Shown one piece after another: positions 55,641-64,000 of a stretch of 64,000 nt of DNA. Position 1 is the first letter of the stretch. Each line of letters starts with the position of its first letter. This DNA is from Flavobacterium aquidurense (GTDB lineage Bacteria; Bacteroidota; Bacteroidia; Flavobacteriales; Flavobacteriaceae), in contig NZ_JRLF01000006.1 of the NCBI RefSeq assembly GCF_001404985.1, positions 124,001 through 188,000 on the forward strand, written 5' to 3'. The notes below the pieces were generated by a model, which saw only the letters and a list, made by a program, of their open reading frames with translations, did not search any database and was not told the DNA's origin. The translations under genes and the position numbers were made by a program.

Positions 55641-56396
55641 CTAAAGCCTTACCTCAATGCCATTATCTCTCAGTTCGTCCTTCAAAGCCTTAATTTCGAT
55701 TTCTTTAAAGTGAAAAACACTTGCAGCCAAAGCGGCATCCGCTTTTCCTTCTTTAAATGAATCTACAAAATGCTGAATATTTCCTGCACCACCAGAAGCA
55801 ATAATCGGAATATTAACTAATTCTGATAATTTAGCCAAAGCTTCATTTGCAAAGCCGTTTTTAGTCCCGTCGTTATCCATTGAGGTAAATAGAATTTCTC
55901 CTGCACCGCGTTCAGCTACTTCAACAGCCCAGTCAAACAAATTAAGTTCTGTAGGTACTTTTCCACCAACTAAATGTACAATCCATTGTCCGTTAATTTG
56001 TTTGGCATCGATGGCAACAACAACACATTGGCTTCCAAATTTCTGCGCCAAATCATTGATCAGCTGCGGATTTTTTACTGCCGAAGAATTTATCGAAACC
56101 TTATCAGCTCCGTTATTCAGCAGAATCTCCACATCTTCAACAGATGAAATTCCGCCACCAACCGTAAACGGAATATTAATTTTTTCCGCCACACTTCGCA
56201 CCATATTAATCAATGTTTTACGACGTTCTTCAGTAGCCGAAATATCCAGAAAAACCAATTCATCTGCACCTTCAGCCGAATAAATTTCTGCCAATTCAAC
56301 AGGATCTCCGGCATCGCGCAAGTCAACAAAATTAACGCCTTTTACAGTTCTTCCGTTTTTTATATCCAAACAAGGAATGATTCTTTTTGCTAACAT
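55641..56396 (-). CDS. hisF: Imidazole glycerol phosphate synthase, cyclase subunit
   Basis: 251 residues, a (beta/alpha)8 barrel with [55 protein letters not shown] and the ligand-binding [11 protein letters not shown]. It pairs with HisH and closes the imidazole ring. It is 82 bp after hisA. Confidence 0.97.
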   Translation of the reverse strand: MLAKRIIPCLDIKNGRTVKGVNFVDLRDAGDPVELAEIYSAEGADELVFLDISATEERRKTLINMVRSVAEKINIPFTVGGGISSVEDVEILLNNGADKVSINSSAVKNPQLINDLAQKFGSQCVVVAIDAKQINGQWIVHLVGGKVPTELNLFDWAVEVAERGAGEILFTSMDNDGTKNGFANEALAKLSELVNIPIIASGGAGNIQHFVDSFKEGKADAALAASVFHFKEIEIKALKDELRDNGIEVRL

Positions 56397-56478
56397 TTTT
56401 TTAATGTGTCAATTTGAGAATTTGAGAATTAGATAATTTTAAACATGACGTAAAGAATTATCTAATTGACTAATTATC

Positions 56479-57204
56479 TCATTTTCTAATTATAAAGTTC
56501 TCTAGTTGTTTCAAGGTAATCCTGTTCTCGTAAATCGCCTTTCCAATTATAGTCCCTTCACAGCCTAATTCAGCTAATTTAGGAAGTTCGTCGAAAGTTG
56601 AAATTCCACCCGAAGCAATAAGTTTTACACCATTTGCTTCCGCTAAAATTTTCTTGTACAAATCAAAGCTTGGACCTTCAAGCATTCCGTCTTTTGCGAT
56701 ATCAGTACAGATAACATACTGAATTCCTTTATTTTGATAGTCCTGAATAAACGGAATCAAATCTTCATTCGAATCTTCCAGCCAGCCTGAAATAGCTACT
56801 TTTTCATCTTTGGCATCAGCGCCAAGAATAATTTTATCTGATCCATATTCTGAAATCCATTTTTCGAATATTGCTCTGTTTTTTACCGCAATGCTTCCGC
56901 CTGTAATCTGACTTGCACCACTTTCAAAAGCAATCTTTAAATCTTCATCTGATTTTAATCCTCCGCCAAAATCAATTTTCAAACCCGTTTGTGTCGCAAT
57001 TTGCTCTAATATTTTATAATTGACAATTTTACTTGATTTTGCACCGTCTAAATCTACCAAATGCAAATATTCAATTCCGTGAGCTTCGAATGATTTCGCT
57101 ACTTCAAGCGGATTTTCGTTGTAAATTATTTTGGTATCATAATCCCCTTTTGATAAACGAACGCATTTCCCGTCAATGATATCTATGGCTGGTATTATTC
57201 TCAT
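56479..57204 (-). CDS. hisA: Phosphoribosylformimino-5-aminoimidazole carboxamide ribotide isomerase
   Basis: 241 residues, a (beta/alpha)8 barrel. It starts [20 protein letters not shown], with [20 protein letters not shown] and [20 protein letters not shown] and the C-terminal phosphate site LIASGGIST. It opens the ribose ring before the HisF-HisH step. It is 53 bp after hisH. Confidence 0.97.
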   Translation of the reverse strand: MRIIPAIDIIDGKCVRLSKGDYDTKIIYNENPLEVAKSFEAHGIEYLHLVDLDGAKSSKIVNYKILEQIATQTGLKIDFGGGLKSDEDLKIAFESGASQITGGSIAVKNRAIFEKWISEYGSDKIILGADAKDEKVAISGWLEDSNEDLIPFIQDYQNKGIQYVICTDIAKDGMLEGPSFDLYKKILAEANGVKLIASGGISTFDELPKLAELGCEGTIIGKAIYENRITLKQLENFIIRK

Positions 57205-57257
57205 TTTATTTAAGTCTTAAAGTTAGAAAGTCTAAAGTCGGAAAGTCTTTAATCTTT

Positions 57258-57839
57258 TTACATTTTTAAAAAATTCTCTAATATTTTCTCCCCAACGGCA
57301 CCACTTTTCTCTGGGTGAAATTGTGTTCCGTAGAAATTATTTTTCTGCAAGGCCGATGCGTATTCAAGTTCATAATCCGTTATGGCAATAGCTTCAGCAC
57401 AATTTGGAGCATAAAAACTATGTACCAAATACATAAACTCATTTTCCGGAATTCCTTTAAATAAATCCGATTTTAAATTGTAAATCTGATTCCATCCCAT
57501 TTGTGGAACTTTTACTTTTGAAGTGAATTTAATTACATCAACATCAAATATCCCTAAACCCTTTGTATTTCCTTCTTCAGATGAATTGCACATCAGTTGC
57601 ATTCCCAGACAAATTCCCAAAACTGGCTGTTTCAAAGTAGGAATCAAACTATCCAAACCGCTTTCGCGAAGCTTAAGCATAGCTGAACTCGCTTCTCCAA
57701 CTCCAGGAAAAATCACTTTGTCAGCCGCCAGAATTTCTTCTGGATTATTGCTCAAAACAGCTTTAAAACCAAGCCTTTCAATAGCAAACATAATGCTCTG
57801 AATATTTCCTGCTCCGTAATTTATAATTACTATTTTCAT
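57258..57839 (-). CDS. hisH: Imidazole glycerol phosphate synthase, glutaminase subunit
   Basis: 193 residues, a class I glutamine amidotransferase. The start is MKIVIINYGAGNIQSIMFAI; the catalytic cysteine is in VLGICLGMQLMCNSSEEG and the histidine-glutamate pair in YGTQFHPEKSGAVG. It gives ammonia to HisF. It lies 100 bp after hisB in a spacer of short AAAGTC-like repeats. Confidence 0.97.
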   Translation of the reverse strand: MKIVIINYGAGNIQSIMFAIERLGFKAVLSNNPEEILAADKVIFPGVGEASSAMLKLRESGLDSLIPTLKQPVLGICLGMQLMCNSSEEGNTKGLGIFDVDVIKFTSKVKVPQMGWNQIYNLKSDLFKGIPENEFMYLVHSFYAPNCAEAIAITDYELEYASALQKNNFYGTQFHPEKSGAVGEKILENFLKM

Positions 57840-57939
57840 TTATTTAGTCTTAAAATCCAAAGTCCAAAATCTTAAAGCCGCTTCTTGATATCTATAATAT
57901 AGGATCTTTCGACTTTATGACTTTCAACTTTTGACTTAA

Positions 57940-59076
57940 TTAAAGCATTCCTTTCGTCGAAGGTAAAATCATTTTCTCTGTATCTCTTTTCACCGCTACT
58001 TTTATGGCTTTCGCGAAAGCTTTAAAAATCGCCTCAATTTTATGGTGTTCGTTCGTTCCTTCGGCTTTTATGTTAATATTGGCTTTAGCTCCGTCAGAGA
58101 ACGATTTAAAGAAGTGATAAAACATTTCTGTTGGCATTTTACCCACCATTTCACGTTTAAATTCAGTTTCCCAAACCAACCAATTTCTTCCTCCAAAATC
58201 AATTGCAACTTGCGCTAAACAATCATCCATTGGCAAACAGAAACCGTAACGTTCTATTCCTAGTTTATTCCCCAAAGCCTTGGCAAAAACTTCACCTAAT
58301 GCAATTGCTGTATCTTCAATCGTGTGATGTTCATCAACTTCAAGATCACCTTTTACCAGGATTTCTAAATCCATTTGACCGTGACGAGCAATTTGATCTA
58401 ACATATGATCAAAAAAAGCAATTCCGGTCTCTATCTTACTTTTACCTGTTCCGTCCAGATTTAGGTCGATAAAAATATCGGTTTCATTCGTTTTACGCGT
58501 AATCGAAGCCGAACGCGCTTCTAATTTCAAAAACTCATAAATTGTTTTCCAACTCATGGTTTGAAGAATAATTGTTTCGTCTAATTCCTCACGTTTAGAT
58601 GAGATTTCATTAGTGCCAATTCCGTCATTATCATTAATAAAAATAGCTTTTGCACCCAGATTTTTAGCCAATTCTACATCTGTCAAGCGGTCTCCTAAAA
58701 CAAAAGAATTTGTCAAATCATAATCGGGATTATTAATATATTTTGTCAGCATTCCGGTTCTCGGCTTACGTGTAGGCGCATTATCTGCAGGAAACGATCT
58801 GTCTATAAAAATATCATCAAACAAAATTCCTTCGTTTTCAAAGGCTTTCAGGATAAAATTTTGTGTAGGCCAAAACGTATCTTCCGGAAAACTATCCGTT
58901 CCCAATCCGTCCTGATTCGTTACCATTGCCAATTCGTAATCTAATTCATTGGCAATTTTAGCCAGATATTGAAAAGCTTTTGGGTAAAATTCTACTTTTT
59001 CCAAAGCATCTAATTGATAATTTTCTGGTTCTAAAACAATCGTTCCGTCACGATCGATAAAAAGTACTTTTTTCAT
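57940..59076 (-). CDS. hisB: Histidinol-phosphatase / imidazoleglycerol-phosphate dehydratase
   Basis: 378 residues, bifunctional. The N-terminal HAD phosphatase has [20 protein letters not shown] with the aspartate nucleophile, and [19 protein letters not shown]. The C-terminal dehydratase has [36 protein letters not shown] and [17 protein letters not shown]. It carries out the sixth and eighth steps of the pathway. A 329-bp repeat-filled gap separates it from hisC. Confidence 0.96.
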   Translation of the reverse strand: MKKVLFIDRDGTIVLEPENYQLDALEKVEFYPKAFQYLAKIANELDYELAMVTNQDGLGTDSFPEDTFWPTQNFILKAFENEGILFDDIFIDRSFPADNAPTRKPRTGMLTKYINNPDYDLTNSFVLGDRLTDVELAKNLGAKAIFINDNDGIGTNEISSKREELDETIILQTMSWKTIYEFLKLEARSASITRKTNETDIFIDLNLDGTGKSKIETGIAFFDHMLDQIARHGQMDLEILVKGDLEVDEHHTIEDTAIALGEVFAKALGNKLGIERYGFCLPMDDCLAQVAIDFGGRNWLVWETEFKREMVGKMPTEMFYHFFKSFSDGAKANINIKAEGTNEHHKIEAIFKAFAKAIKVAVKRDTEKMILPSTKGML

Positions 59077-59092
59077 AGTTTATTTATATTTT

Positions 59093-59201
59093 GGGCGTGA
59101 CCACAAGGGTCGGGCTTTCGGCTATATTCCCAATTAACAAAAACTACGGCTAAAAAGCCTTGTTTTTCTAAATCGGGAGATACCGCCTCTATCCCTCACG
59201 C
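59093..59201. repeat. REP-like cruciform repeat between hisC and hisB
   Basis: GGCGTGA near 59094-59100 answers TCACGC at 59196-59201; GGCTATATTCCC (59120-59131) answers GGGAGATACCGCC (59175-59187); the centre AAAAACTACGGCT/AAGCCTTGTTTTT folds as a small hairpin. Same plan as the element at 29616-29700. Confidence 0.7.
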
Positions 59202-59242
59202 AAAACGGTCTTCGAGATATTTCTATTTTTTAATTTAATTTA

Positions 59243-59345
59243 TATTTCACGCAGATTTTTAAAAATTTGAGCAGATAAACGCAAATTATTTATAATTAAA
59301 AATCAAAATTAAATCTGCTTTAATCAGCAAAATCTGCGTGAAATA
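59243..59345. repeat. Inverted repeat with CACGCAGATTTT arms
   Basis: TATTTCACGCAGATTTT (59243-59259) and its exact complement (59329-59345) enclose 69 bp. The arms resemble the ACGCGGAT/ACGCAGAT repeats at 22300 and 54038. Confidence 0.75.
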
Positions 59346-59405
59346 ATCTTTTTAATCCTTTAAATCTGTGGAAAAAAAACTTTGCTTCCCTCACGGGTTA
59401 AACAT

Positions 59406-60452
59406 TTACTTCAACAGCTTTAATTCTTTAATTAAAACTGCATTTTCCTCCGGGATTCCAATTGTAAAACGAAGGCAATTTTCGCATAAAGGCTGAGTCG
59501 TTCTGTTGCGAATTACAATTCCTTTTGCTATTAGCTGATCGTATCTTTTGTTCGCATCATCTACTTTTACCAATACAAAATTAGCTTCTGTAGGATAAAC
59601 TTTTTCTACAAAAATTACCTCTAGTAAAACTTTAAGTAATTCTTTTCTTTGCTCAATAATAGAAGCTATTTCTTGTTTTATTTTGTCCGAATCATTCAAA
59701 CGAGCAATAGCTCTTTGCTGTGTTAATTCGTTTACATTATAAGGAGGTTTTATTTTATTCAAAACCGAAATTACAGCTTCCGAAGCATAACAAATTCCTA
59801 AACGAATTCCTGCCAAGCCATATGCTTTTGACAAAGTTTGTGTAATCACCAAATTAGGATATTCATCAATTTCTGTCAACCAGCTTTCTTTGTCCGAAAA
59901 GTCAATATACGCTTCATCAATTACAATCAAGCCTTTAAAATTCTGAAGCAATTTCACCACACTTTCATCCGAAAAAGAATTGCCTGTTGGGTTATTTGGC
60001 GAACACAAAAAGATAATTTTAGTGTTCTCATCAACAGCATCGAGAATCTTCTCTACCTGCGGCTGAAAATCTGTAGACAATAATACTTCTCTATTTTCTA
60101 CAGCATTAATATTTGCCAAAACGCTGTACATTCCGTATGTTGGGGGTAATGAAATAATATTATCAATTTTAGGCTCACAAAAGGCTCTGAAAAGTAAATC
60201 CAGTACTTCATCACTCCCGTTTCCTAACAAAATCTGATTTGCCTTTACATTGTTGTTCTTTGCTAAAATCGCTTTAACCGAATTCTGCTGTGGATCCGGA
60301 TAACGATTTACGCCATTCTGAAACGGATTTTCATTGGCATCCAAAAAAATCATTTCAGCTGTATCAAAATCCTCAAATTCATCCCTTGCAGACGAATAAG
60401 GTTTTAATGTCTTTACGTTTTCACGTGTTATATTATTTATATCGAATTCCAT
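59406..60452 (-). CDS. hisC: Histidinol-phosphate aminotransferase
   Basis: 348 residues, a fold type I PLP enzyme. The phosphate-binding and substrate parts are FLDANENPFQNGVNRYPDPQ and LLGNGSDEVLDLLFRAF, the PLP-contacting VIDEAYIDFSDKESW, and the Schiff-base lysine in TQTLSKAYGLAGIRLG. It makes histidinol phosphate. It follows hisD by 152 bp, with a 14-bp tandem repeat in the spacer. Confidence 0.95.
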   Translation of the reverse strand: MEFDINNITRENVKTLKPYSSARDEFEDFDTAEMIFLDANENPFQNGVNRYPDPQQNSVKAILAKNNNVKANQILLGNGSDEVLDLLFRAFCEPKIDNIISLPPTYGMYSVLANINAVENREVLLSTDFQPQVEKILDAVDENTKIIFLCSPNNPTGNSFSDESVVKLLQNFKGLIVIDEAYIDFSDKESWLTEIDEYPNLVITQTLSKAYGLAGIRLGICYASEAVISVLNKIKPPYNVNELTQQRAIARLNDSDKIKQEIASIIEQRKELLKVLLEVIFVEKVYPTEANFVLVKVDDANKRYDQLIAKGIVIRNRTTQPLCENCLRFTIGIPEENAVLIKELKLLK

Positions 60453-60546
60453 TTTTTTTATTTTTTGAGGAGAGGAAAGAGTTAAGAGAAAAAAGTCAAG
60501 AAGCAGGAAAATACACTCAAATATAATCCTTAACTTTTCTTCTTAC

Positions 60547-60597
60547 TTCTTTAATCTTGCTTCTCTAATCTTGCTTCTTTAATCTTGCCTCTTTTTT
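60547..60597. repeat. Tandem repeat of TTCTTTAATCTTGC
   Basis: Three 14-nt units (60547-60560, 60561-60574 with one change, 60575-60588) and part of a fourth. It lies in the hisD-hisC spacer. Confidence 0.8.
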
Positions 60598-60604
60598 CTA
60601 TATT

Positions 60605-61897
60605 CTATTTTCTAACACTCAAACTCTTCAATCTCAAAGTAACAGCATTCTTATGTGCTTGCAAACCTTCGGCTTCAGCCATAATTTCGATAGCACGGCC
60701 AATGTTTTGAATTCCTTTTTCAGATATTTTCTGAAAAGTCATTGATTTCATAAAACTATCCAGATTTACCCCACTATAATTTTTAGCATATCCATTTGTT
60801 GGCAGTGTATGGTTTGTTCCCGATGCATAATCCCCGGCACTTTCAGGCGTATAATTGCCAATAAAAACCGAACCTGCATTCAAAACCCCATTACAATAGA
60901 AATCATCAAATTCAGAACAGATTATAAAATGTTCCGGTCCGTATTCATTAATTAAATCCAATGCAGCCTGGTCATTTTCGACAAAAATTAGTTTAGAATT
61001 GTCAATAGCTTTTTTCGCAATTTCTTTTCTCGGAAGCGCTTCAACCTGAATTTGGATTTCTTTTTCTACGGCATCAATCAATTTTTTAGAAGTCGAAACT
61101 AAAATAACCTGACTGTCTGTTCCGTGTTCTGCCTGTGATAATAAGTCTGAAGCTACAAATGCAGGTACAGCAGTATCGTCAGCCACAACCAGCAATTCTG
61201 AAGGTCCTGCCGGCATATCGATTGCTACTCCAAATTGAGTTGCTAATTGTTTTGCAACGGTTACAAACTGATTTCCAGGTCCAAAAATCTTATATACTTT
61301 AGGAATCGATTTTGTACCAAACGTCATTCCTGCAATTGCCTGGATTCCACCTACTTTTAATATTTTTGTTACACCACATAAATGAGCCGCATATAAAATT
61401 GCCGGATTTATTTTTCCGGTTTTATCGGGCGGTGAACACAAAACGATTTCTTTACAACCTGCAATTTCTGCGGGGACAGCTAACATTAAAACGGTTGAAA
61501 ATAAAGGCGCAGTTCCACCCGGAATATATAAACCGATTTTTTGAATAGGTCTTTTTTCTTGCCAGCAATTTACTCCTTCGATAGTTTCAACTGAAATTTT
61601 ATCTGTCTTTTGAGCAGTATGAAACTTATAAATATTTGCTTTTGCTAATTGAATCGCATCTTTTAATTCATCAGAAATTGAGTTTACTGCTTCTTCAATT
61701 TCTGCTGGTGTAACTTCATAATTATCTAAAGCAATTCCGTCAAAAATCGAAGTATATTTTGCAACAGCTTTATCCCCTTTTTTCTGTACTTCTTTGAAGA
61801 TTTCTTTTACCGTAACTTCAATATCATCGATCGTTTTGGTTGGTCGCTTTAATATTTCTGACCAGGTGTCTGGTTTTGGATTATCTATTTTATTCAT
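60605..61897 (-). CDS. hisD: Histidinol dehydrogenase
   Basis: 430 residues. The family marks are CWQEKRPIQKIGLYIPGGTA, FGPGNQFVTVAKQLATQFGV, the zinc and catalytic segment LLSQAEHGTDSQVILVS, and FIGNYTPESAGDYASGTNHT with LPTNGYAKNYSGV. It oxidises histidinol in two steps to histidine. It follows hisG by 101 bp. Confidence 0.97.
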   Translation of the reverse strand: MNKIDNPKPDTWSEILKRPTKTIDDIEVTVKEIFKEVQKKGDKAVAKYTSIFDGIALDNYEVTPAEIEEAVNSISDELKDAIQLAKANIYKFHTAQKTDKISVETIEGVNCWQEKRPIQKIGLYIPGGTAPLFSTVLMLAVPAEIAGCKEIVLCSPPDKTGKINPAILYAAHLCGVTKILKVGGIQAIAGMTFGTKSIPKVYKIFGPGNQFVTVAKQLATQFGVAIDMPAGPSELLVVADDTAVPAFVASDLLSQAEHGTDSQVILVSTSKKLIDAVEKEIQIQVEALPRKEIAKKAIDNSKLIFVENDQAALDLINEYGPEHFIICSEFDDFYCNGVLNAGSVFIGNYTPESAGDYASGTNHTLPTNGYAKNYSGVNLDSFMKSMTFQKISEKGIQNIGRAIEIMAEAEGLQAHKNAVTLRLKSLSVRK

Positions 61898-61998
61898 TTT
61901 TTTATGCTTTATGCTATAAGCTATAGGCTTTAAGCTTTAGTAACTTTGTCATTTTTTGGCTTAAAGCATATTGCCTAAAGCCTATTGCGGGCTAAGCC

Positions 61999-62856
61999 CT
62001 AAAGAACCATTTTCTCAATTGGGCAAACTAAAATTCCTTCGGCACCAGCCTCTTTTAGTTTGTCGATTACATCCCAAAAAGTGTCTTTATCGATTACAGA
62101 GTGAACACTGCTCCAGCCTTCCTGAGCTAATGGCAGAACGGTTAAACTTCTTAAAACCGGTAAAATTTTACCTATTTCATCAATTTTATCGTTTGGTACA
62201 TTCATCAGGATATATTTAGAGTTTCTGGCTCTTAAAACTGATTGAATCCTGAATTTCAAGGTATCTATGTGTTTTTGGATCTCGGGAGAAACTTTTGGAG
62301 AAACCGCTAATACTGCTTCACTTTTCAGGATTACTTCTACTTCTCTTAAATTATTTTTGAATAAAGTGCTGCCACTGGAAACGATATCTACAATAGCATC
62401 TGCAAGGCCAATATTTGGAGCAATTTCTACAGAACCTGAAATTTGGTGAATGTCAACTGTTAATCCAAAAGAATTGAAATATTCATTAACTGTATTAGGA
62501 TAAGAAGTTGCTACACGCAAACCTGCAAGATCCTGTATTGAATTGTATTCGAATGTTTTAGGAACAGCAACAGAAACCTTACATTTTGAAAATCCTAATT
62601 TCTGAATCACTTCAATATGTTTTCCTTTCTCTACTAACAAATTATCTCCTACAATGGCAAGATCTACAACTCCATCAATTAAATATTGTGGAATATCTGA
62701 ATTTCTCAGGTACAAAACTTCCAAGGGAAAATTTGAAGCTTCTGCTTTTAACTGGTCGTTTCCGTTGTTGATCGAAATACCGCAATCTTTTAGGATTTGA
62801 ATGCTGTCTTCGTTTAAACGACCTGATTTTTGAATTGCAATTTTTAACGTACTCAT
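61999..62856 (-). CDS. hisG: ATP phosphoribosyltransferase, long form
   Basis: 285 residues, the long (self-standing) form. The catalytic part has LKIAIQKSGRLNEDSIQILK and ADAIVDIVSSGSTLFKNNLR (phosphate loop); the C-terminal ~75 residues (MNVPNDKIDEIGKILPVLRS, LPLAQEGWSSVHSVIDKDTF) form the ACT-like histidine-binding regulatory domain, so HisZ is not needed. It carries out the first step of the pathway, and histidine likely feeds back on it. First gene of the operon. Confidence 0.96.
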   Translation of the reverse strand: MSTLKIAIQKSGRLNEDSIQILKDCGISINNGNDQLKAEASNFPLEVLYLRNSDIPQYLIDGVVDLAIVGDNLLVEKGKHIEVIQKLGFSKCKVSVAVPKTFEYNSIQDLAGLRVATSYPNTVNEYFNSFGLTVDIHQISGSVEIAPNIGLADAIVDIVSSGSTLFKNNLREVEVILKSEAVLAVSPKVSPEIQKHIDTLKFRIQSVLRARNSKYILMNVPNDKIDEIGKILPVLRSLTVLPLAQEGWSSVHSVIDKDTFWDVIDKLKEAGAEGILVCPIEKMVL

Positions 62857-62904
62857 TTTTTTAGTTTTTGTCGGATTAATAGTTTGAGTACAAAGAATAG
62901 GAAT

Positions 62905-62938
62905 AAAAAAACCCGTTTGATGTACTCAAACGGGTTTT
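62905..62938 (-). terminator. his attenuator terminator hairpin
   Basis: On the minus strand AAAACCCGTTTGA (62926-62938) pairs with TCAAACGGGTTTT (62908-62920), a perfect 13-bp stem with a 5-nt loop, ending in a T-run. It lies 49 bp before hisG. Confidence 0.93.
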
Positions 62939-62965
62939 AAAATATGATGATTTACATGCATACCA

Positions 62966-63025
62966 TTAACACATCGCTTGAGAGCAATAATGAAAATGAT
63001 GATGATGTAATTGAATAGAAATCAT
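62966..63025 (-). CDS. his operon leader peptide (HHHHFH)
   Basis: A 19-codon frame, ATG at 63023-63025, TAA at 62966-62968. It contains QLHHHHFHYC with five His codons in six. The last codons carry CTCAAGCG on the minus strand (62975-62982), which can pair with CGTTTGAG (62925-62932) in the 5' arm of the terminator (8 bp, one G-U). A ribosome stalled at His codons leaves that segment free for the antiterminator; one that reaches the stop covers it, and the terminator forms. This is the classic his attenuation design. Confidence 0.93.
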   Translation of the reverse strand: MISIQLHHHHFHYCSQAMC

Positions 63026-63060
63026 GACTTGGTCTGTTTTTTAATTCTTTGATTCGGTTG

Positions 63061-63092
63061 CAAATATAATAGTTAATTTCATAAAAAAGCAA
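63061..63092 (-). promoter_or_regulatory. his operon promoter
   Basis: On the minus strand TTG (63090-63092), a 21-bp spacer, and TATATTTG (63061-63068). The expected transcript start is about 30 nt before the leader ATG. Confidence 0.75.
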
Positions 63093-63165
63093 TTTTTAAT
63101 TTAACTTAACGATAGTTTATTGTTAAAAAAAAGTTTGAGAAGCCATTTTATTTGATTTTTTCGAT

Positions 63166-64000
63166 TTACGATAACGATTTCATATTATCATTAAAACTCA
63201 AAATTACGGTTGTTCCTACTCCTATCTCGCTATCGATTTTAAACTTAATATGAAGCAGTTCAGTAATTCTTTTTACGATCGACAATCCCAATCCAGTTCC
63301 TTTAATCTCAGGATGATCTGTTGAATTGGATCTAAAGAACGGATTAAAAATTGTTTCCAGATCTTCTTTTGCAATTCCGATTCCGGTATCTGAAATTTTA
63401 CAAATTATTTTTCCATTTTCTTCTGCAAGTAAAATGGCAATTTCTCCGTCGTCGTTTGTATATTTAATCGCGTTAGAAATAATGTTTCGCAAAATTGTAA
63501 TTACTAAAAAAGTATCTGATTTTGTATAATAATCTTTTTCAGCATCAAATTTAATATTGATTTTTCGATTGTTTATTTTATCAGAATTCAATTTTAAAAC
63601 ATCCAGAATAAGTGCATTTAAGTATACAGATTCTGTAACAATGTTTTTTTTCTGGTTCTCAAAACGTGCCATTAAAAGAAGCTGATCAACCAACATATTC
63701 AAATGATCCACTTCATTTATACAATAATTTATTTTTTCTTCATATTCCTTGTTGTCTCTAGGTTTACGAATCAATACTTCAAGTGTTCCTTTAATAACAG
63801 TCAGAGGCGTTCTTAATTCATGGGAAGCATCTGATGTAAATTGTTTTTCGCGTTCTATAGCATCTTCAATTCGGTTTAATAAATTATTTATGGTTTTAGA
63901 AAGCGTATATAATTCGTCGCGTGTTTTGGGCAACTCTATCCTCGTTTTCAAATTATCCTTCGTAATAATTTTCGAGGTATTGATAATCGCATTTATAGGT
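63166..64000 (-). CDS. Sensor histidine kinase (partial, 5' end cut)
   Basis: The frame is open to the right edge, so the sensor and membrane parts are missing. From the edge it has the end of a HAMP domain (starting PINAIINTSKI), the phospho-acceptor SDASHELRTPLTVIKGTLEV, N box NIISNAIKYT, G1 DTGIGI, F box FNPFFRS and G2 GTGLGLSIVKRI. It is the CusS/EnvZ-like HisKA type. The TTG at 63949-63951 is not the true start because the frame continues upstream. The response regulator is probably encoded beyond the window. Confidence 0.92.
   Translation of the reverse strand, partial: PINAIINTSKIITKDNLKTRIELPKTRDELYTLSKTINNLLNRIEDAIEREKQFTSDASHELRTPLTVIKGTLEVLIRKPRDNKEYEEKINYCINEVDHLNMLVDQLLLMARFENQKKNIVTESVYLNALILDVLKLNSDKINNRKINIKFDAEKDYYTKSDTFLVITILRNIISNAIKYTNDDGEIAILLAEENGKIICKISDTGIGIAKEDLETIFNPFFRSNSTDHPEIKGTGLGLSIVKRITELLHIKFKIDSEIGVGTTVILSFNDNMKSLS

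Larger units (their letters stand above)
59077..59405. other. 329-bp repeat-filled gap inside the his operon
   Basis: No gene seen. It holds a cruciform-like repeat (59093-59201) and a 17-bp inverted repeat (59243-59345). All other spacers of the operon are 53-152 bp. Confidence 0.75.

Noticed and set aside
60547..60597. Possible CRISPR array
   Set aside because: Units are 14 nt and directly adjacent with no spacers; it is a simple tandem repeat.
63949..63951. Start codon for the histidine kinase
   Set aside because: It is a TTG inside a frame that stays open to the window edge and encodes the end of a HAMP domain.

Overview
The window comes from a member of the Bacteroidota, most probably a Flavobacterium or close relative (family-level inference from the sequence, not a database match). 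Signs are the AT-rich composition, the near absence of Shine-Dalgarno sequences, promoters of the Bacteroidota type (a TTG at about -33 and TAnnTTTG at about -7), lipoprotein signals ending in (V/F)SC, and many short palindromic intergenic repeats. No rRNA, tRNA, CRISPR array, prophage or insertion sequence was seen. Both ends cut genes: an AraC-type regulator at the left and a sensor histidine kinase at the right.

Region 1 (1-18100, almost all minus strand) is a run of small accessory and housekeeping genes: a serine hydrolase, an unfamiliar HExxH secreted protein, a ChaA-type cation/proton exchanger, two VOC proteins, an endonuclease V-like protein, DUF4256, an ArsR-SRPBCC-DoxX operon whose DoxX gene is frameshifted, an ABC-F ATPase, a membrane transglutaminase beside a signal-less substrate-binding-like protein, DinB, nucleoside phosphorylase, a SUI1 factor and a 2-oxoglutarate-type oxygenase.

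Region 2 (18250-38550, mixed strands) holds a fused 2-oxoacid dehydrogenase E1, a DUF885 lipoprotein, a Crp/Fnr regulator next to a zinc-type dehydrogenase, a second frameshifted gene, an MscS channel, two helicases, a type II NADH dehydrogenase, a Bcr/CflA efflux pump, and a cNMP/CBS/DUF294 protein paired with a degenerate DnaQ-like exonuclease.

Region 3 (38700-49290, minus strand) is central metabolism: acetyl-CoA synthetase, then leuA-leuB and ilvD-ilvB-ilvN-ilvC for branched-chain amino acids. Between leuB and ilvD lies an unlisted 24-codon leader peptide very rich in Ile and Val, followed by a terminator hairpin: a ribosome-mediated attenuator. Region 4 (49400-54800) contains a helical-repeat protein, a small Cys-rich peptide with a double-glycine leader bracketed by two copies of the same hairpin, an M1 aminopeptidase and a CBM9-like protein. 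Region 5 (54900-63100, minus strand) is the complete histidine operon hisG-D-C-B-H-A-F-IE, preceded by its own leader peptide with a HHHHFH run, a terminator and a good promoter. In both leaders the last codons can pair with the 5' arm of the terminator, which gives a full stall/antiterminate or read/terminate switch.

The most notable findings are the two matching attenuators, the twin operators over the arsR promoter, two homopolymer frameshifts, the Cys-rich peptide, and several families of REP-like intergenic repeats, one of which interrupts the his operon.
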